Shown: in pieces, positions 1 through 8,770 of the stretch
How the letters are laid out: each line of letters begins with the position of its first letter
Numbering within the stretch: the stretch's first letter is position 1
NCBI RefSeq assembly: GCF_003013815.1
Contig: NZ_PRLH01000058.1
Span: 1 to 34,071, forward strand
DNA from: Cyanothece sp. BG0011
GTDB taxonomy: Bacteria > Cyanobacteriota > Cyanobacteriia > Cyanobacteriales > Microcystaceae
Direction of reading: 5' to 3'
DNA length: 34,071 nt
Notes under the pieces: generated by a model
What the model was told of the DNA's origin: nothing
Seen by the model: only the letters and a program-made list of their open reading frames with translations
Database searches by the model: none
Translations under genes and position numbers: made by a program

Positions 1-1
1 C

Positions 2-343
<342 letters not shown>

Positions 344-359
344 AGCCACTGAGTTCTTA

Positions 360-1604
360 GTGGAAAAAATTGCGGCCCACGCTAAACCCATCGAAGATTC
401 TAAAGCGATCGCTCAAGTAGGAGCCATTTCTGCCGGAAATGACGAAGAAGTAGGTAAAATGATCGCCGAAGCCATGGACAAAGTGGGCAAAGAAGGGGTT
501 ATTTCCTTAGAAGAAGGAAAATCCATGTTCACCGAACTGGAAATTACCGAAGGGATGCGCTTTGATAAAGGGTATATTTCTCCTTATTTTGTCACCGATA
601 CTGAACGCATGGAAGCGGTATTTGAAGAACCCTGCATCCTCATCACCGACAAAAAAATTAACCTCGTTCAAGACTTAGTTCCTGTTTTAGAACAAGTTGC
701 CCGTCAAGGTAAATCTTTAGTGATCATCGCTGAAGATATTGAAAAAGAAGCCTTAGCAACCCTAGTTGTGAACCGTTTACGGGGTGTCTTAAACGTGGCT
801 GCCGTGAAAGCCCCTGGATTTGGCGATCGCCGTAAGCAAATGCTTGAAGATATCGCTACTTTGACCGGTGGAACTCTGGTCAGCGAAGATGCTGGTCTTA
901 AGTTAGAAAATACCAAAATTGAAATGTTAGGATCTGCCCGTCGCATGATTCTAACCAAAGATAACACCACCATCGTCGCCGAAGGCAACGAAGAAGCGGT
1001 TAAATCCCGTTGTGACCTCATCCGTCGTCAAATTGATGATTCTGACTCTTCTTATGACAAAGAGAAGTTACAAGAGCGTTTAGCTAAGTTATCCGGTGGG
1101 GTAGCGGTTATCAAAGTCGGTGCTGCTACCGAAACCGAAATGAAGGATCGTAAACTTCGCTTAGAAGATGCCATCAACGCTACAAAAGCAGCCGTAGAAG
1201 AAGGGATCGTTCCTGGTGGTGGCACAACCCTCGCCCACCTCACACCGACGCTAGAAGAGTGGGCTACTAGCAATCTGGTGAACGAAGAGTTAACCGGTGC
1301 GTTGATTGTTGCCCGTGCGTTAACTGCTCCCTTAAAGCGCATTGCTGAAAACGCAGGTCAAAACGGTGCAGTTGTGGCCGAACGAGTTAAAGAAAAAGAC
1401 TTTAACACTGGTTACGATGCTGCAAGCGGTGAGTTTACCGATATGTTAGCCGCCGGTATCGTTGACCCTGCCAAAGTAACCCGTTCTGGTTTACAAAATG
1501 CTGCTTCTATTGCAGGTATGATCTTAACCACTGAATGTATTGTGGTTGATAAGCCTGAGAAAGAAAAAGCCCCTGCTGGTGGCGGTGGAGATTTTGACTA
1601 CTAA
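360..1604 (+). CDS. groL: GroEL1 chaperonin, C-terminal fragment (after +1 frameshift)
   Basis: This is the continuation of the groEL1 fragment at 2-343. The GTG at 360 is only the first possible start in this frame; homology runs without a break back to the A7 run, so it is not a real start. It covers the rest of the equatorial, intermediate and apical domains, with family landmarks [31 protein letters not shown] and [10 protein letters not shown]. The tail ends GGGGDFDY and lacks the GGM repeats of E. coli GroEL, as I recall for cyanobacterial GroEL1. With one A removed, the visible product is about 533 residues, giving about 541 in full, normal for the family. All remaining sequence is well conserved with no other damage, so a sequencing error or a very recent mutation is likelier than an old pseudogene. 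A rho-independent terminator follows. Confidence 0.95.
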   Translation: MEKIAAHAKPIEDSKAIAQVGAISAGNDEEVGKMIAEAMDKVGKEGVISLEEGKSMFTELEITEGMRFDKGYISPYFVTDTERMEAVFEEPCILITDKKINLVQDLVPVLEQVARQGKSLVIIAEDIEKEALATLVVNRLRGVLNVAAVKAPGFGDRRKQMLEDIATLTGGTLVSEDAGLKLENTKIEMLGSARRMILTKDNTTIVAEGNEEAVKSRCDLIRRQIDDSDSSYDKEKLQERLAKLSGGVAVIKVGAATETEMKDRKLRLEDAINATKAAVEEGIVPGGGTTLAHLTPTLEEWATSNLVNEELTGALIVARALTAPLKRIAENAGQNGAVVAERVKEKDFNTGYDAASGEFTDMLAAGIVDPAKVTRSGLQNAASIAGMILTTECIVVDKPEKEKAPAGGGGDFDY

Positions 1605-1633
1605 TTCTCAAGTCATCTAAACTAAGTCATAAG

Positions 1634-1661
1634 CCCTGTCCTGATAAGGATGGGGTTTTTT
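1634..1661 (+). terminator. Rho-independent terminator of groEL1
   Basis: Stem CCCTGTCCT (1634-1642) pairs with AGGATGGGG (1647-1655) over 9 bp with two G-U pairs and a GATA loop. Six T residues follow at 1656-1661. It starts 30 bp after the groEL1 stop codon. Confidence 0.85.
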
Positions 1662-1663
1662 CA

Positions 1664-1698
1664 CGTAGGTTGGGTTTCGTTCCTCTACCCAACCTACG
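1664..1698. repeat. Small palindromic repeat (GTAGGTTGGGT type)
   Basis: Perfect 12-bp inverted repeat: CGTAGGTTGGGT at 1664-1675 and ACCCAACCTACG at 1687-1698, with an 11-nt spacer. Palindromes with this GTAGGTTGGGT core are common dispersed repeats in cyanobacterial intergenic regions. It lies just after the groEL1 terminator. Confidence 0.7.
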
Positions 1699-1794
1699 AG
1701 ATCGGCGATCACACTCATAGCATCTTGATCATCATTTTAATAATTAAATTTAAAACTTTATTCAATCTTATATTTAATCATTGTAGTATACATT

Positions 1795-2442
1795 ATGTCA
1801 GGAAGCATCAGCTTGATTGCTGGAAATAAAAGTAAAATTTTTCAAGAAACAGTTTTTTGTATAAATGAAAAACTATCTTGTTATGGGTTACCTAACTATA
1901 AACCATATTATAATTTTGAGGAAATCTCAAAGCATCAAAATATTATTTTGCCTAGTAGAGATAACTTGCCTGGTATAGATTTATATCTTTCTAAGAAAAC
2001 AATACTCCATAAATTAAAAACCATTGCTATTGAATTGGAATACAATCCACAATGGACTCCTGAAAAAGAATCTTTATTTATTGGTGAGCCGATATATCCA
2101 GATTTGATCGGAGAAGTATTTGATAGAAAACAATCTCATTTTATTTTACACTTTGATTTTTGCGGATATTATGTACCTATAGATTTTGATGATATATCTG
2201 TTCCTGACTCATTTCTATGGACTATTGGATTTAGTATTAATTTTTGTAACGAGTTGAAGGAGATAGCTGATAAGTTAAAACTTGATCTTGGTAATTATAC
2301 TCCTGATTTTAATATTTTATATGAAAAAAGATTCGATGAATTAGCTGATGATGTTTTGTATTATGAAAAATTCATGCTGCTTGAACTTTATAATATCGCT
2401 TTAGCAAGTATTGACTATAATTTATTAATTAGTTTTAACTAA
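1795..2442 (+). CDS. Hypothetical protein, 215 aa, unrecognised
   Basis: I do not recognise this protein. It starts at ATG 1795 and has no signal peptide, no membrane helix and no motif I can name. It is acidic and rich in Tyr, Phe, Ile and Asp, with alternating strand-like hydrophobic stretches around residues 110-150 (HFILHFDFCGYYVPIDFDD) and a helical C-terminal third (ELADDVLYYEKFMLLELYNIALASI). The gene is more AT-rich than groEL1 and uses many AAA/ATT/TAT codons, which may mark it as accessory. It stands alone between the groEL1 terminator and a 265-bp gap. Its size and composition would suit a small soluble partner such as an immunity-type protein, but nothing in the sequence proves this. 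Confidence 0.7.
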   Translation: MSGSISLIAGNKSKIFQETVFCINEKLSCYGLPNYKPYYNFEEISKHQNIILPSRDNLPGIDLYLSKKTILHKLKTIAIELEYNPQWTPEKESLFIGEPIYPDLIGEVFDRKQSHFILHFDFCGYYVPIDFDDISVPDSFLWTIGFSINFCNELKEIADKLKLDLGNYTPDFNILYEKRFDELADDVLYYEKFMLLELYNIALASIDYNLLISFN

Positions 2443-2707
2443 TGAAAATGGGGTCGTGATTCCCACGTAGGGATAAAGTTAACAAGGGTGCGCTGAAGTG
2501 CAAACTGAGAGAAAAACGGTGACTGGATAAGACTTTTAACCTATTTCTCCTTGAACCAATTAATCCGCGATCGCTACCAGGGAAAGAACTAGCAAGGATG
2601 AGATGAGGAACAATCTAGATAATTTTGGTGGGTCAAGTAAGATAAGATTCAATTATTGTAGTGATCTCCCCAACTATCTCCCCTGTGAGTCTAACCCCTA
2701 AACACTA

Positions 2708-2905
2708 ATGAGCAAATCAACTTCGTCTAAACTTTCCCCTATCACCTTAGCTTTGATCCTATCTGTCCTAATCACCCTAACCACCTATATTTTAAGGGGA
2801 TTAGGTATTTTAGGTTTTATTCCAGGAAGCGTTATCTTACTTTTGATGACCATCTCGATTTTCTTGGGGATTTTTTATGGGATTTCTGTCACCCGTCGTT
2901 TCTAG
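2708..2905 (+). CDS. Small membrane protein, 65 aa, two predicted helices
   Basis: A 65-residue protein with a short polar N-terminus (MSKSTSSKLS), a first hydrophobic helix at about residues 11-28 and a second at about 35-58, ending in the basic TRRF. The basic tail suggests a cytoplasmic C-terminus; this is inference. No Shine-Dalgarno sequence is obvious before the ATG, which is common in cyanobacteria. It lies 121 bp before the membrane-anchored gene at 3027 on the same strand, so the two may be co-transcribed. The function is unknown. Confidence 0.6.
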   Translation: MSKSTSSKLSPITLALILSVLITLTTYILRGLGILGFIPGSVILLLMTISIFLGIFYGISVTRRF

Positions 2906-3026
2906 GATAAAAAGACCAAATCCTGATAATATAGAGTTCTTTGACAATAATATATTTATAAATGGTGAAACCGTAGTGCATAATAACATCAGTTTTGCCA
3001 ATTACTTCTAGAGAACACCAGAAATT

Positions 3027-3896
3027 ATGACTGGAAAAGTATTCGATGGTAATCCAACCCCGGCCGCCTTTTTGATCCTAATCCTTCCCCTGGCTGCAGT
3101 GATCGTCCTTCTTTACAAAGCTTGGATGTGGGTATTAGGATTTGTTGCCTTAATTATTGTCTGGAAACTGGTAGATAATTATCAATGGCAACAGTGGAGC
3201 GCAAAGATTAACCCGATTTTTAATCAATTACTCAAAGAAAACCAGGGACAAATCACTGCCATGGATTTATCCCTCAAAGCCAATTTAAGTGCAGGGAGTG
3301 CGAAACGTTTTTTAGCGAGAAAGGCTGAAGAATTTAGTGCCACGTCTAGGGAATTACCAGAACAGGGAAAGGTATATTATTTCATTACAGCTAGTACCTT
3401 GGGCAGTATCTTAGATGATAGTGAACCCATGACAGAAGAACCAGAAGAACCAGAAACCTTTGAGATGGACGAGGATGATGAGGATGATATTGATATCCCT
3501 CAAAGTACCCCCTCTGACTCCCCCTCGAGTTCGTTATCAAGTCCGTTTGCTCAGTTAGCTGCTATTAAAGAAGAACGAGAACAGCAAAATCAAGGGACTC
3601 CCGAATCTTCTGCGTCTTCACCCTCACCAACACCATCAACTCCTACTCCTCCCACTGACACCGAGAGTCAAGCTCAAGATACCTCGACTGATACCGAGAA
3701 AAAAGAGAAATTTACCCTCATTCAATCCGATTTAGCTAAACGACTCGATATAACCCCCAGTACCATTGGCCGTCGTAAAAGGGATGCTAGTTTTGCTGAA
3801 TGGAGTCAGAGTAAAGATCCTGATGGTATCGCTTGGAAATATCTACGAAAGTCTAAGGTGTTTATTCCTGTTGATCCTGATAAACGTTACCTATAA
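3027..3896 (+). CDS. Membrane-anchored protein with HTH-like domains at both cytoplasmic ends
   Basis: A 289-aa protein. Two hydrophobic helices lie at about residues 12-30 and 32-48. A folded segment follows at about 58-128, with helix-turn-helix-like spacing (QITAMDLSLKANLSAGSAKRFLARKAEEF) and a strand ending KVYYFITASTL, resembling a winged helix. Residues about 131-160 are strongly acidic (runs of E and D) and 160-225 are rich in Ser, Pro and Thr, so a long flexible linker is likely. The C-terminal 60 residues (FTLIQSDLAKRLDITPSTIG, then a basic RRKRD and a YLRKSKVFIPVD end) again look like an HTH. I infer a membrane-tethered protein with two nucleic-acid-binding-like modules. I cannot name a family. 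Stem-loops follow directly after the stop codon. Confidence 0.7.
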   Translation: MTGKVFDGNPTPAAFLILILPLAAVIVLLYKAWMWVLGFVALIIVWKLVDNYQWQQWSAKINPIFNQLLKENQGQITAMDLSLKANLSAGSAKRFLARKAEEFSATSRELPEQGKVYYFITASTLGSILDDSEPMTEEPEEPETFEMDEDDEDDIDIPQSTPSDSPSSSLSSPFAQLAAIKEEREQQNQGTPESSASSPSPTPSTPTPPTDTESQAQDTSTDTEKKEKFTLIQSDLAKRLDITPSTIGRRKRDASFAEWSQSKDPDGIAWKYLRKSKVFIPVDPDKRYL

Positions 3897-3900
3897 AACG

Positions 3901-3942
3901 ATGAGGTGAGGAAAAACAGCGATTTTCTTGCCCTCATCTCAT
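3901..3942. terminator. Stem-loop just after the stop codon of the 3027-3896 gene
   Basis: ATGAGGTGAGG (3901-3911) pairs with CCTCATCTCAT (3932-3942) over 11 bp with one G-U pair and a 20-nt loop, 5 bp after the stop. There is no T-tract, so it may be an mRNA 3'-end stabiliser rather than a true terminator. A second stem, CCCTTAAC (3948-3955) with GTTAAGGG (3970-3977), follows and is itself followed by TTATT. Confidence 0.45.
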
Positions 3943-4069
3943 ATGATCCCTTAACCGTTATCTTCTAAAGTTAAGGGTTATTCGTCAAATATAAAGCTTT
4001 GTTACGAATTAAGGTAAATAGGAACAAAAGTTGATATATTAATAATTGAAGCAAGTAAAGCTTCCCTGG

Positions 4070-4330
4070 CAGATCAAACAGCCCAGTGAAAAGTAAAAAG
4101 TAAAACCAAGAGGTAAGTCAACGCTGTTTAAACTAACATCTGTCTCGTATCCGACAACAACACCCGATCCGAAAACGGATAATTCCTCAAATGGGTAAAT
4201 AGGAAGCAAGACCACAAAGTGAGCTTAAAAGGTGGAAAGCGAGATTAAGCCGTAGTTAGGTCTCTTCAGATAGTATCAAAAAAGAGAGGAATCACACCGC
4301 AGAGTAGGACTTGGGTGTTGTTTGTTATGT
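4070..4330 (+). ncRNA. Candidate structured RNA or long leader upstream of the GAF kinase (unassigned)
   Basis: The 516-bp gap 3897-4412 has no coding sequence that I can support. Several stems can be read by eye. CAGAT 4070-4074 pairs with ATCTG 4138-4142 and encloses AAACAGC 4076-4082 paired with GCTGTTT 4123-4129. ATCCG 4167-4171 with CGGAT 4176-4180 competes with TATCCG 4148-4153 with CGGATA 4176-4181. TCTCTT 4261-4266 pairs with AAGAGA 4282-4287, and ACACC 4294-4298 with GGTGT 4314-4318. Nested and competing stems suit a regulatory RNA or 5' leader of the kinase. I matched it to no known class (not tmRNA, SRP RNA, TPP or cobalamin riboswitch), and short stems also occur by chance. Confidence 0.3.
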
Positions 4331-4412
4331 AGATTTGTTATAGAAAAGAATAAATCCAGTTCTTGAGGTTAAACTATAGTTAGGATTGTATCGCCCCTCA
4401 TAGGGTTTCCTT

Positions 4413-7400
4413 ATGTCAACCCAGTTCCATAACCAACGGATTGCTCAACAACAAAGTTTAATTGGACTTATTAGAAAAATCCATGAAGTTGGAGAGCTAG
4501 AGGCAATCTGTGAATTAATCACTACCGAACTAAAGACATTATTAAAGGTAGATGGAATCCTAATTTATCAATTTGGGGGGAGATGTTGGCGAAGTATTCA
4601 GGAATCTCCACACATCCCTGGCCATCAACTCCATACCTTAGAACAAGATTATCAAGGAGACGGTCAATCTAGTCTTATCTTATCAGAAAATCTCAACGAT
4701 TGTGTAGAAATTGGTAAGAAAATTACTCAACTCATGGTTCCCATCACCTTGAAACAAAAAGAATGGGGAGTATTAGTCATCGATCATCGGTCACAACCCC
4801 GTCCTTGGCAACCAGAAGAAAGTGAGTGGGTGCAGCAAGTTGCTTTTCATTTGAGTATTGCAGTCGAACATTATAAAATGTACCAACAACAACAACAGCA
4901 GGAGCAAATTCTCGATCAAGCCGTGGAAACGGCCATCGAACGACAAACCACGATCGCCAATATTATTGATAAAATTCGTCGCTCTCTCAACATTAAGACA
5001 ATTCTAACCACAGCCACAGAAGAAAGTCGAAAACTGTTGAAATGCGATCGCGTGGCGGTTTATCGCTTTAATGCAGATTATAGCGGAGAATTTATCGCCG
5101 AGTCCGTAGGGGAGAGATGGAGATCGCTAATAAAAAAGCAACCGGACGACATTGATAGTGATAACAATATCAAAGACTGCACCATTAAGCTTTTAGACAC
5201 TTTACAATTAAGCGATAGTTACTTACAAGAAACCCAAGCCGCCATTTTTAACCCTAAAGACTTGTTTCGAGTGTGTGATGATATTTATCAAGCGGGGTTT
5301 TCTCAGTGTTATGTACAACTTCTAGAAAGATACCAAGGAAGAGCCTATATTATTGTCGCTATTTATAAAAATAACTTCCTGTGGGGACTTTTTGCCGCTT
5401 ATCAAAATGATAGTCCCCGTCGTTGGGAAACCACCGAAATTAACTTTATGGTACAAGTGGGGGTCAATTTAGGCATTGCCTTGCAACAAGGGGATCTCTT
5501 AGCCCAAACGCAACAACATGAACAACAACTACAAACCGCTTTAGAAACCGCCTTAAAACAACAAGCAGACACCTTAATTAAAATCAATGAAAAAGAGCGA
5601 TCGCTAGGATTAGTCATCGATAAAATTCGTCAAACCCTCGACTTAAAGACAATCTTTCAAACGGCCGCTACAGAAGTTCAAAAACTCTTAGGGGTCGAAC
5701 ATATTACTATTTATCAGTTTGATTCAAAATACGGGGGAGCGTTTATTTTTGAATCTGATCCTGGGGACTTTGTTTCGTTTGCTGGAGTAACCTGGAACGA
5801 CGAATATTTACAAAAAACCCAAGGGGGAAGATTTAGAGATAATGAGACCTGTCTTATTGATGATATTCAACAAGATAATCGCTTCAGTGACTGTCATCTG
5901 CGAATCTTAGAAAGTTTTGGGGTAAGATCCCTAGCCATTGTCCCTCTCTTCCAAGGAACTCAACTCTGGGGACTCTTAGCCGCTTTTGAACATAGCCATC
6001 CCCGACAGTGGCAGAGTGACGAAATTCATCTGTTGCAACGAGTTGCCCATCATATTAGTGTAGCCTTACAACAAAGCTTTCATGTTCGGCAAATTCAAGA
6101 GTATGGTGAAGAACAGGCGATGATGGTTCGCCAAGAACGGGCTTTATCGGGAGTGATTGATAAAATCCGTCGCACTTTGGATCTAGAAACTATTTTTCAA
6201 ACGGCCGTCACAGAAGTGCGTCATCTGCTCAATGTTGATCGCGTGGCTATTTTTAAGTTTGATCCCGACTCAGAATTTGCCCTAGCAGAATTGATTTCAG
6301 AGGATGTGGCAACGGGCTATCCTTCAGCGTTGCAAGAACAAGTCGAAGATCATTGCTTTGCTAAGTATAGCGGCCCCTATTATCAACAAGGTCACATTTT
6401 TACCATTAATGATGTCAACAAAGCTAACTTACTCGACTGTCATCGCCAAATCTTAGAACGGTTCCACGTTCAGGCCAATATGGTCGCTCCTTTATTGATG
6501 GGAGAAGAACTTTGGGGGTTGATTTGCATTCATCAATGTTCATCTCCTCGTCAATGGAAACCCCTCGAAAAAGGCTTTACGACAAAAATAGCCACTCATC
6601 TCAGTGTGGCAATTCAACAAGCGGCCTTACTCAAAGAAAGTCAGCAACGGGCGAGGATTCTTGAAAATACCTTGAAACAAGTTCAGGTTCAAAAACAACA
6701 TTTAGCTGAGGTGGCAGGACAAGAAAAAGCCCTGGCCAGGGTCATTGAGCGAATTCGCCAAACTTTGGACTTAGAATCTATTTTTGCGTCGACGACTGAA
6801 GAAGTGAGACAGATATTGAACTGCGATCGCGTGGTGGTCTATCGTTTTTGGAAAAATTGGGGGGGGGAATTTTTATACGAGTCCCTGGCACCGGAGTGGA
6901 AACCCCTGACAGGAGACAGGGCAGAACCCCCCATTTGGGAAGATACTTATCTCCAAGAAACCCAAGGGGGACGATACCGTAACCACGAGGTTTTCTCGGT
7001 AAGTGATATTGAGACAGCAGCGTTAACCCCTTGTCATCGAGAGCTTTTACAGCAGTTTCAAGTTAGGGCGTTGCTCACGGTTCCGGTGTTTGTAGGAGAC
7101 AACCTTTGGGGAATTTTAGGGGTCTATGATAATCGGAAACCGCGCTCTTGGTATAAACGAGAAATCGACTTACTCAAACAGGTTGGAAACCAGTTGGGGG
7201 TGGCGGTTCATCAAAGTGAGTTACTCAGGCAAACTCAACAACAGTCAGAGGCGTTACAAACGACGTTAGCGGATCTTAATGCGATCGTTGATAACTTGGG
7301 AGATGGATTATTGGTGGTGGATATTTATGGGAAAATTACTCGCTATAATCCTAGTTTACTTTCGATGTTTAATGTTACCTCCCCGTTATTGGGAAAGCAG

Positions 7401-8345
7401 TTCTTAGATATCTTTCCTAATGAGTTATCTCCTTTAGTAGAACGCCAAGAATTAGATCAAAAAAAGGTGGTTACAGTAGAAATTCCCTTATCTAATAATC
7501 GTATTGGTCAGGCATTGGCCAGTAATATTATTAAAGATAAAACAGAATCAGGAGAAGAATATCTAGGGGTTGTTATTTTAATCCGAGATATTACTAAAGA
7601 ACGGGAAATGGAACGGATGAAGCGTAACTTTTTATCTATGGTTTCCCACGAATTAAGAACCCCTTTAACTTCTATTGTCGGCTTTTCTTCTTTAATTCGA
7701 GATAAACTTTATGAAATGGTTTTTCCCAAAATAGAACACAAGGATAGGAAAACAGAAAAAGCCTTAGAACGGATTAAACAGAATTTAGATATTGTGGTGT
7801 TTGAAGCGGAAAGATTAACTAAATTAGTTAACGACTTTCTGGACATGACGAAAATAGAATCAGGAAAAATAACTCTAAATTTGTTCCCTGTTAAACCCAG
7901 TACGGTTTTAAATTGGGCGATCGCTTCTAATACGCCTTTATTTGAAGCATCTTCGGTGGAATTAAGAGAAGATTTTTCCGAGGATTTACCTACTATATTA
8001 GGAGATGAAGATCGCTTAATTCAAGTATTTGTTAATTTAATTTCTAACGGGTTTAAATTTACGGAAACGGGTTCGGTTACTTGTAAAGCTGAGGTAGATC
8101 ACAATAATTTATTGATCTCTATTACCGACACAGGCATCGGAATTTCAGAAGATGATTATAGTAAAGTGTTTGAGCCATTTCAACAAGTGGGCAATATTTT
8201 AACGAATAAACCCAAAGGAACAGGGTTAGGTTTATCTATTTCTAAGCAAATTATTGAACAACACGGAGGAAGAATTTGGTTTACTAGCGAATTAGGAAAA
8301 GGTAGTACATTTTTTGTCAGTTTGCCCTTAGCACCAGATAATTAA
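4413..8345 (+). CDS. Multi-GAF hybrid-type photosensor histidine kinase (cyanobacteriochrome-like)
   Basis: A 1310-aa soluble sensor kinase with no membrane helix. Domain order: GAF1 about 15-155 (degenerate), GAF2 about 180-358, GAF3 about 398-555, GAF4 about 578-738, GAF5 about 773-933, PAS about 950-1060, HisKA with SHELRTP (phospho-acceptor His1079), and an HATPase with N-box Asn1208/Asn1212, DTGIGI at 1239 and GTGLGL at 1269. Coiled linkers with a VIDKIRQTLDL-like motif precede GAF2-GAF5. Bilin-type cysteines are present: Cys494-His495 in GAF3, Cys676-His677 in GAF4, Cys874-His875 in GAF5, and Cys299 followed by Tyr in GAF2. GAF4 also has a DXCF motif (Asp646-His-Cys648-Phe). GAF2, GAF3 and GAF5 carry variants of the D-x-YLQxTQ signature of red/green cyanobacteriochromes. 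It probably phosphorylates the receiver at 8771. Bilin binding is inferred. Confidence 0.92.
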   Translation: MSTQFHNQRIAQQQSLIGLIRKIHEVGELEAICELITTELKTLLKVDGILIYQFGGRCWRSIQESPHIPGHQLHTLEQDYQGDGQSSLILSENLNDCVEIGKKITQLMVPITLKQKEWGVLVIDHRSQPRPWQPEESEWVQQVAFHLSIAVEHYKMYQQQQQQEQILDQAVETAIERQTTIANIIDKIRRSLNIKTILTTATEESRKLLKCDRVAVYRFNADYSGEFIAESVGERWRSLIKKQPDDIDSDNNIKDCTIKLLDTLQLSDSYLQETQAAIFNPKDLFRVCDDIYQAGFSQCYVQLLERYQGRAYIIVAIYKNNFLWGLFAAYQNDSPRRWETTEINFMVQVGVNLGIALQQGDLLAQTQQHEQQLQTALETALKQQADTLIKINEKERSLGLVIDKIRQTLDLKTIFQTAATEVQKLLGVEHITIYQFDSKYGGAFIFESDPGDFVSFAGVTWNDEYLQKTQGGRFRDNETCLIDDIQQDNRFSDCHLRILESFGVRSLAIVPLFQGTQLWGLLAAFEHSHPRQWQSDEIHLLQRVAHHISVALQQSFHVRQIQEYGEEQAMMVRQERALSGVIDKIRRTLDLETIFQTAVTEVRHLLNVDRVAIFKFDPDSEFALAELISEDVATGYPSALQEQVEDHCFAKYSGPYYQQGHIFTINDVNKANLLDCHRQILERFHVQANMVAPLLMGEELWGLICIHQCSSPRQWKPLEKGFTTKIATHLSVAIQQAALLKESQQRARILENTLKQVQVQKQHLAEVAGQEKALARVIERIRQTLDLESIFASTTEEVRQILNCDRVVVYRFWKNWGGEFLYESLAPEWKPLTGDRAEPPIWEDTYLQETQGGRYRNHEVFSVSDIETAALTPCHRELLQQFQVRALLTVPVFVGDNLWGILGVYDNRKPRSWYKREIDLLKQVGNQLGVAVHQSELLRQTQQQSEALQTTLADLNAIVDNLGDGLLVVDIYGKITRYNPSLLSMFNVTSPLLGKQFLDIFPNELSPLVERQELDQKKVVTVEIPLSNNRIGQALASNIIKDKTESGEEYLGVVILIRDITKEREMERMKRNFLSMVSHELRTPLTSIVGFSSLIRDKLYEMVFPKIEHKDRKTEKALERIKQNLDIVVFEAERLTKLVNDFLDMTKIESGKITLNLFPVKPSTVLNWAIASNTPLFEASSVELREDFSEDLPTILGDEDRLIQVFVNLISNGFKFTETGSVTCKAEVDHNNLLISITDTGIGISEDDYSKVFEPFQQVGNILTNKPKGTGLGLSISKQIIEQHGGRIWFTSELGKGSTFFVSLPLAPDN

Positions 8346-8770
8346 CAATCTAAACGGATCATAACCATTATTTAATGTTAATATAGAAGTTAACTATAAA
8401 TTAACTTTATGGTTAATTTAAAAGAGATATAACGGTTCTTTAGTTTATTCTAGCAATTTTTCAAACTAATGCAAATCCTTATCAATTAACAACAACCATT
8501 TTATCACTTTAATATTGCTTAATTGATGTTGAGTTGTGTTTGACAGCTTGATGTCTATATTGACTATTTTTTTAGTCTATGGTTCAGTAGGTAGGCATAA
8601 TTAAATGAATAAAACTTGTAGGGTGGGCAATGTCTCAAATCATTTCTGGTTAGGGTTTGTAAGCTTTTTCTCAGCATTGCCCACCTTACGTTTATTTATA
8701 ACTACCTACATAAGTTGTCTGATTTTTTATGGTTAACTTTTAATAAAAAACCTTATTTTATAAAGAAAAA
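8346..8770. other. Gap between kinase and receiver: 3' hairpin plus a palindromic element
   Basis: No gene is seen in these 425 bp. An AT-rich hairpin near the start (TTAACTATAAA 8390-8400 with TTTATGGTTAA 8406-8416, one G-U pair) could form the 3' end of the kinase mRNA. A MITE-like palindrome occupies 8587-8709. The last 60 bp before the receiver gene are AT-rich and may hold its promoter, but I cannot define -35/-10 boxes. Confidence 0.5.
8587..8709. mobile_element. MITE-like palindromic element, about 123 bp
   Basis: Outer inverted arms GTAGGTAG (8587-8594) and CTACCTAC (8702-8709) flank a stronger inner pair, GTAGGGTGGGCAATG (8618-8632) and CATTGCCCACCTTAC (8675-8689), which match over 15 bp with one mismatch. 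There is no coding sequence inside. The GGTGGGCAATG core is a familiar dispersed repeat in cyanobacteria. It separates the kinase gene from its presumed receiver partner. Confidence 0.55.

Noticed and set aside
704-1342. Long open frames on the minus strand inside groEL1
   Set aside because: They lie wholly inside a well-conserved gene in another frame, have Ser/Arg-rich shadow composition and match no family.
2941-2962. TTGACA followed by TATAAA as a promoter for the 3027 gene
   Set aside because: The two boxes are only 10 bp apart, too close for a sigma-70 promoter, and the region is generally AT-rich.
3897-4412. Known riboswitch, tmRNA, SRP RNA or 6S RNA
   Set aside because: I looked for diagnostic cores (CTGAGA for TPP, the B12 box, the tmRNA tag frame, the SRP GNAR loop) and found none; 6S RNA cannot be judged by eye, so the region is left unassigned.
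4413-4880. GAF1 of the kinase as a bilin-binding domain
   Set aside because: It has a cysteine at 97 (LNDCVEIG) but no Cys-His context, no DXCF or TQGGRY signature and a shortened core, so it is probably a dimerisation or non-bilin GAF.
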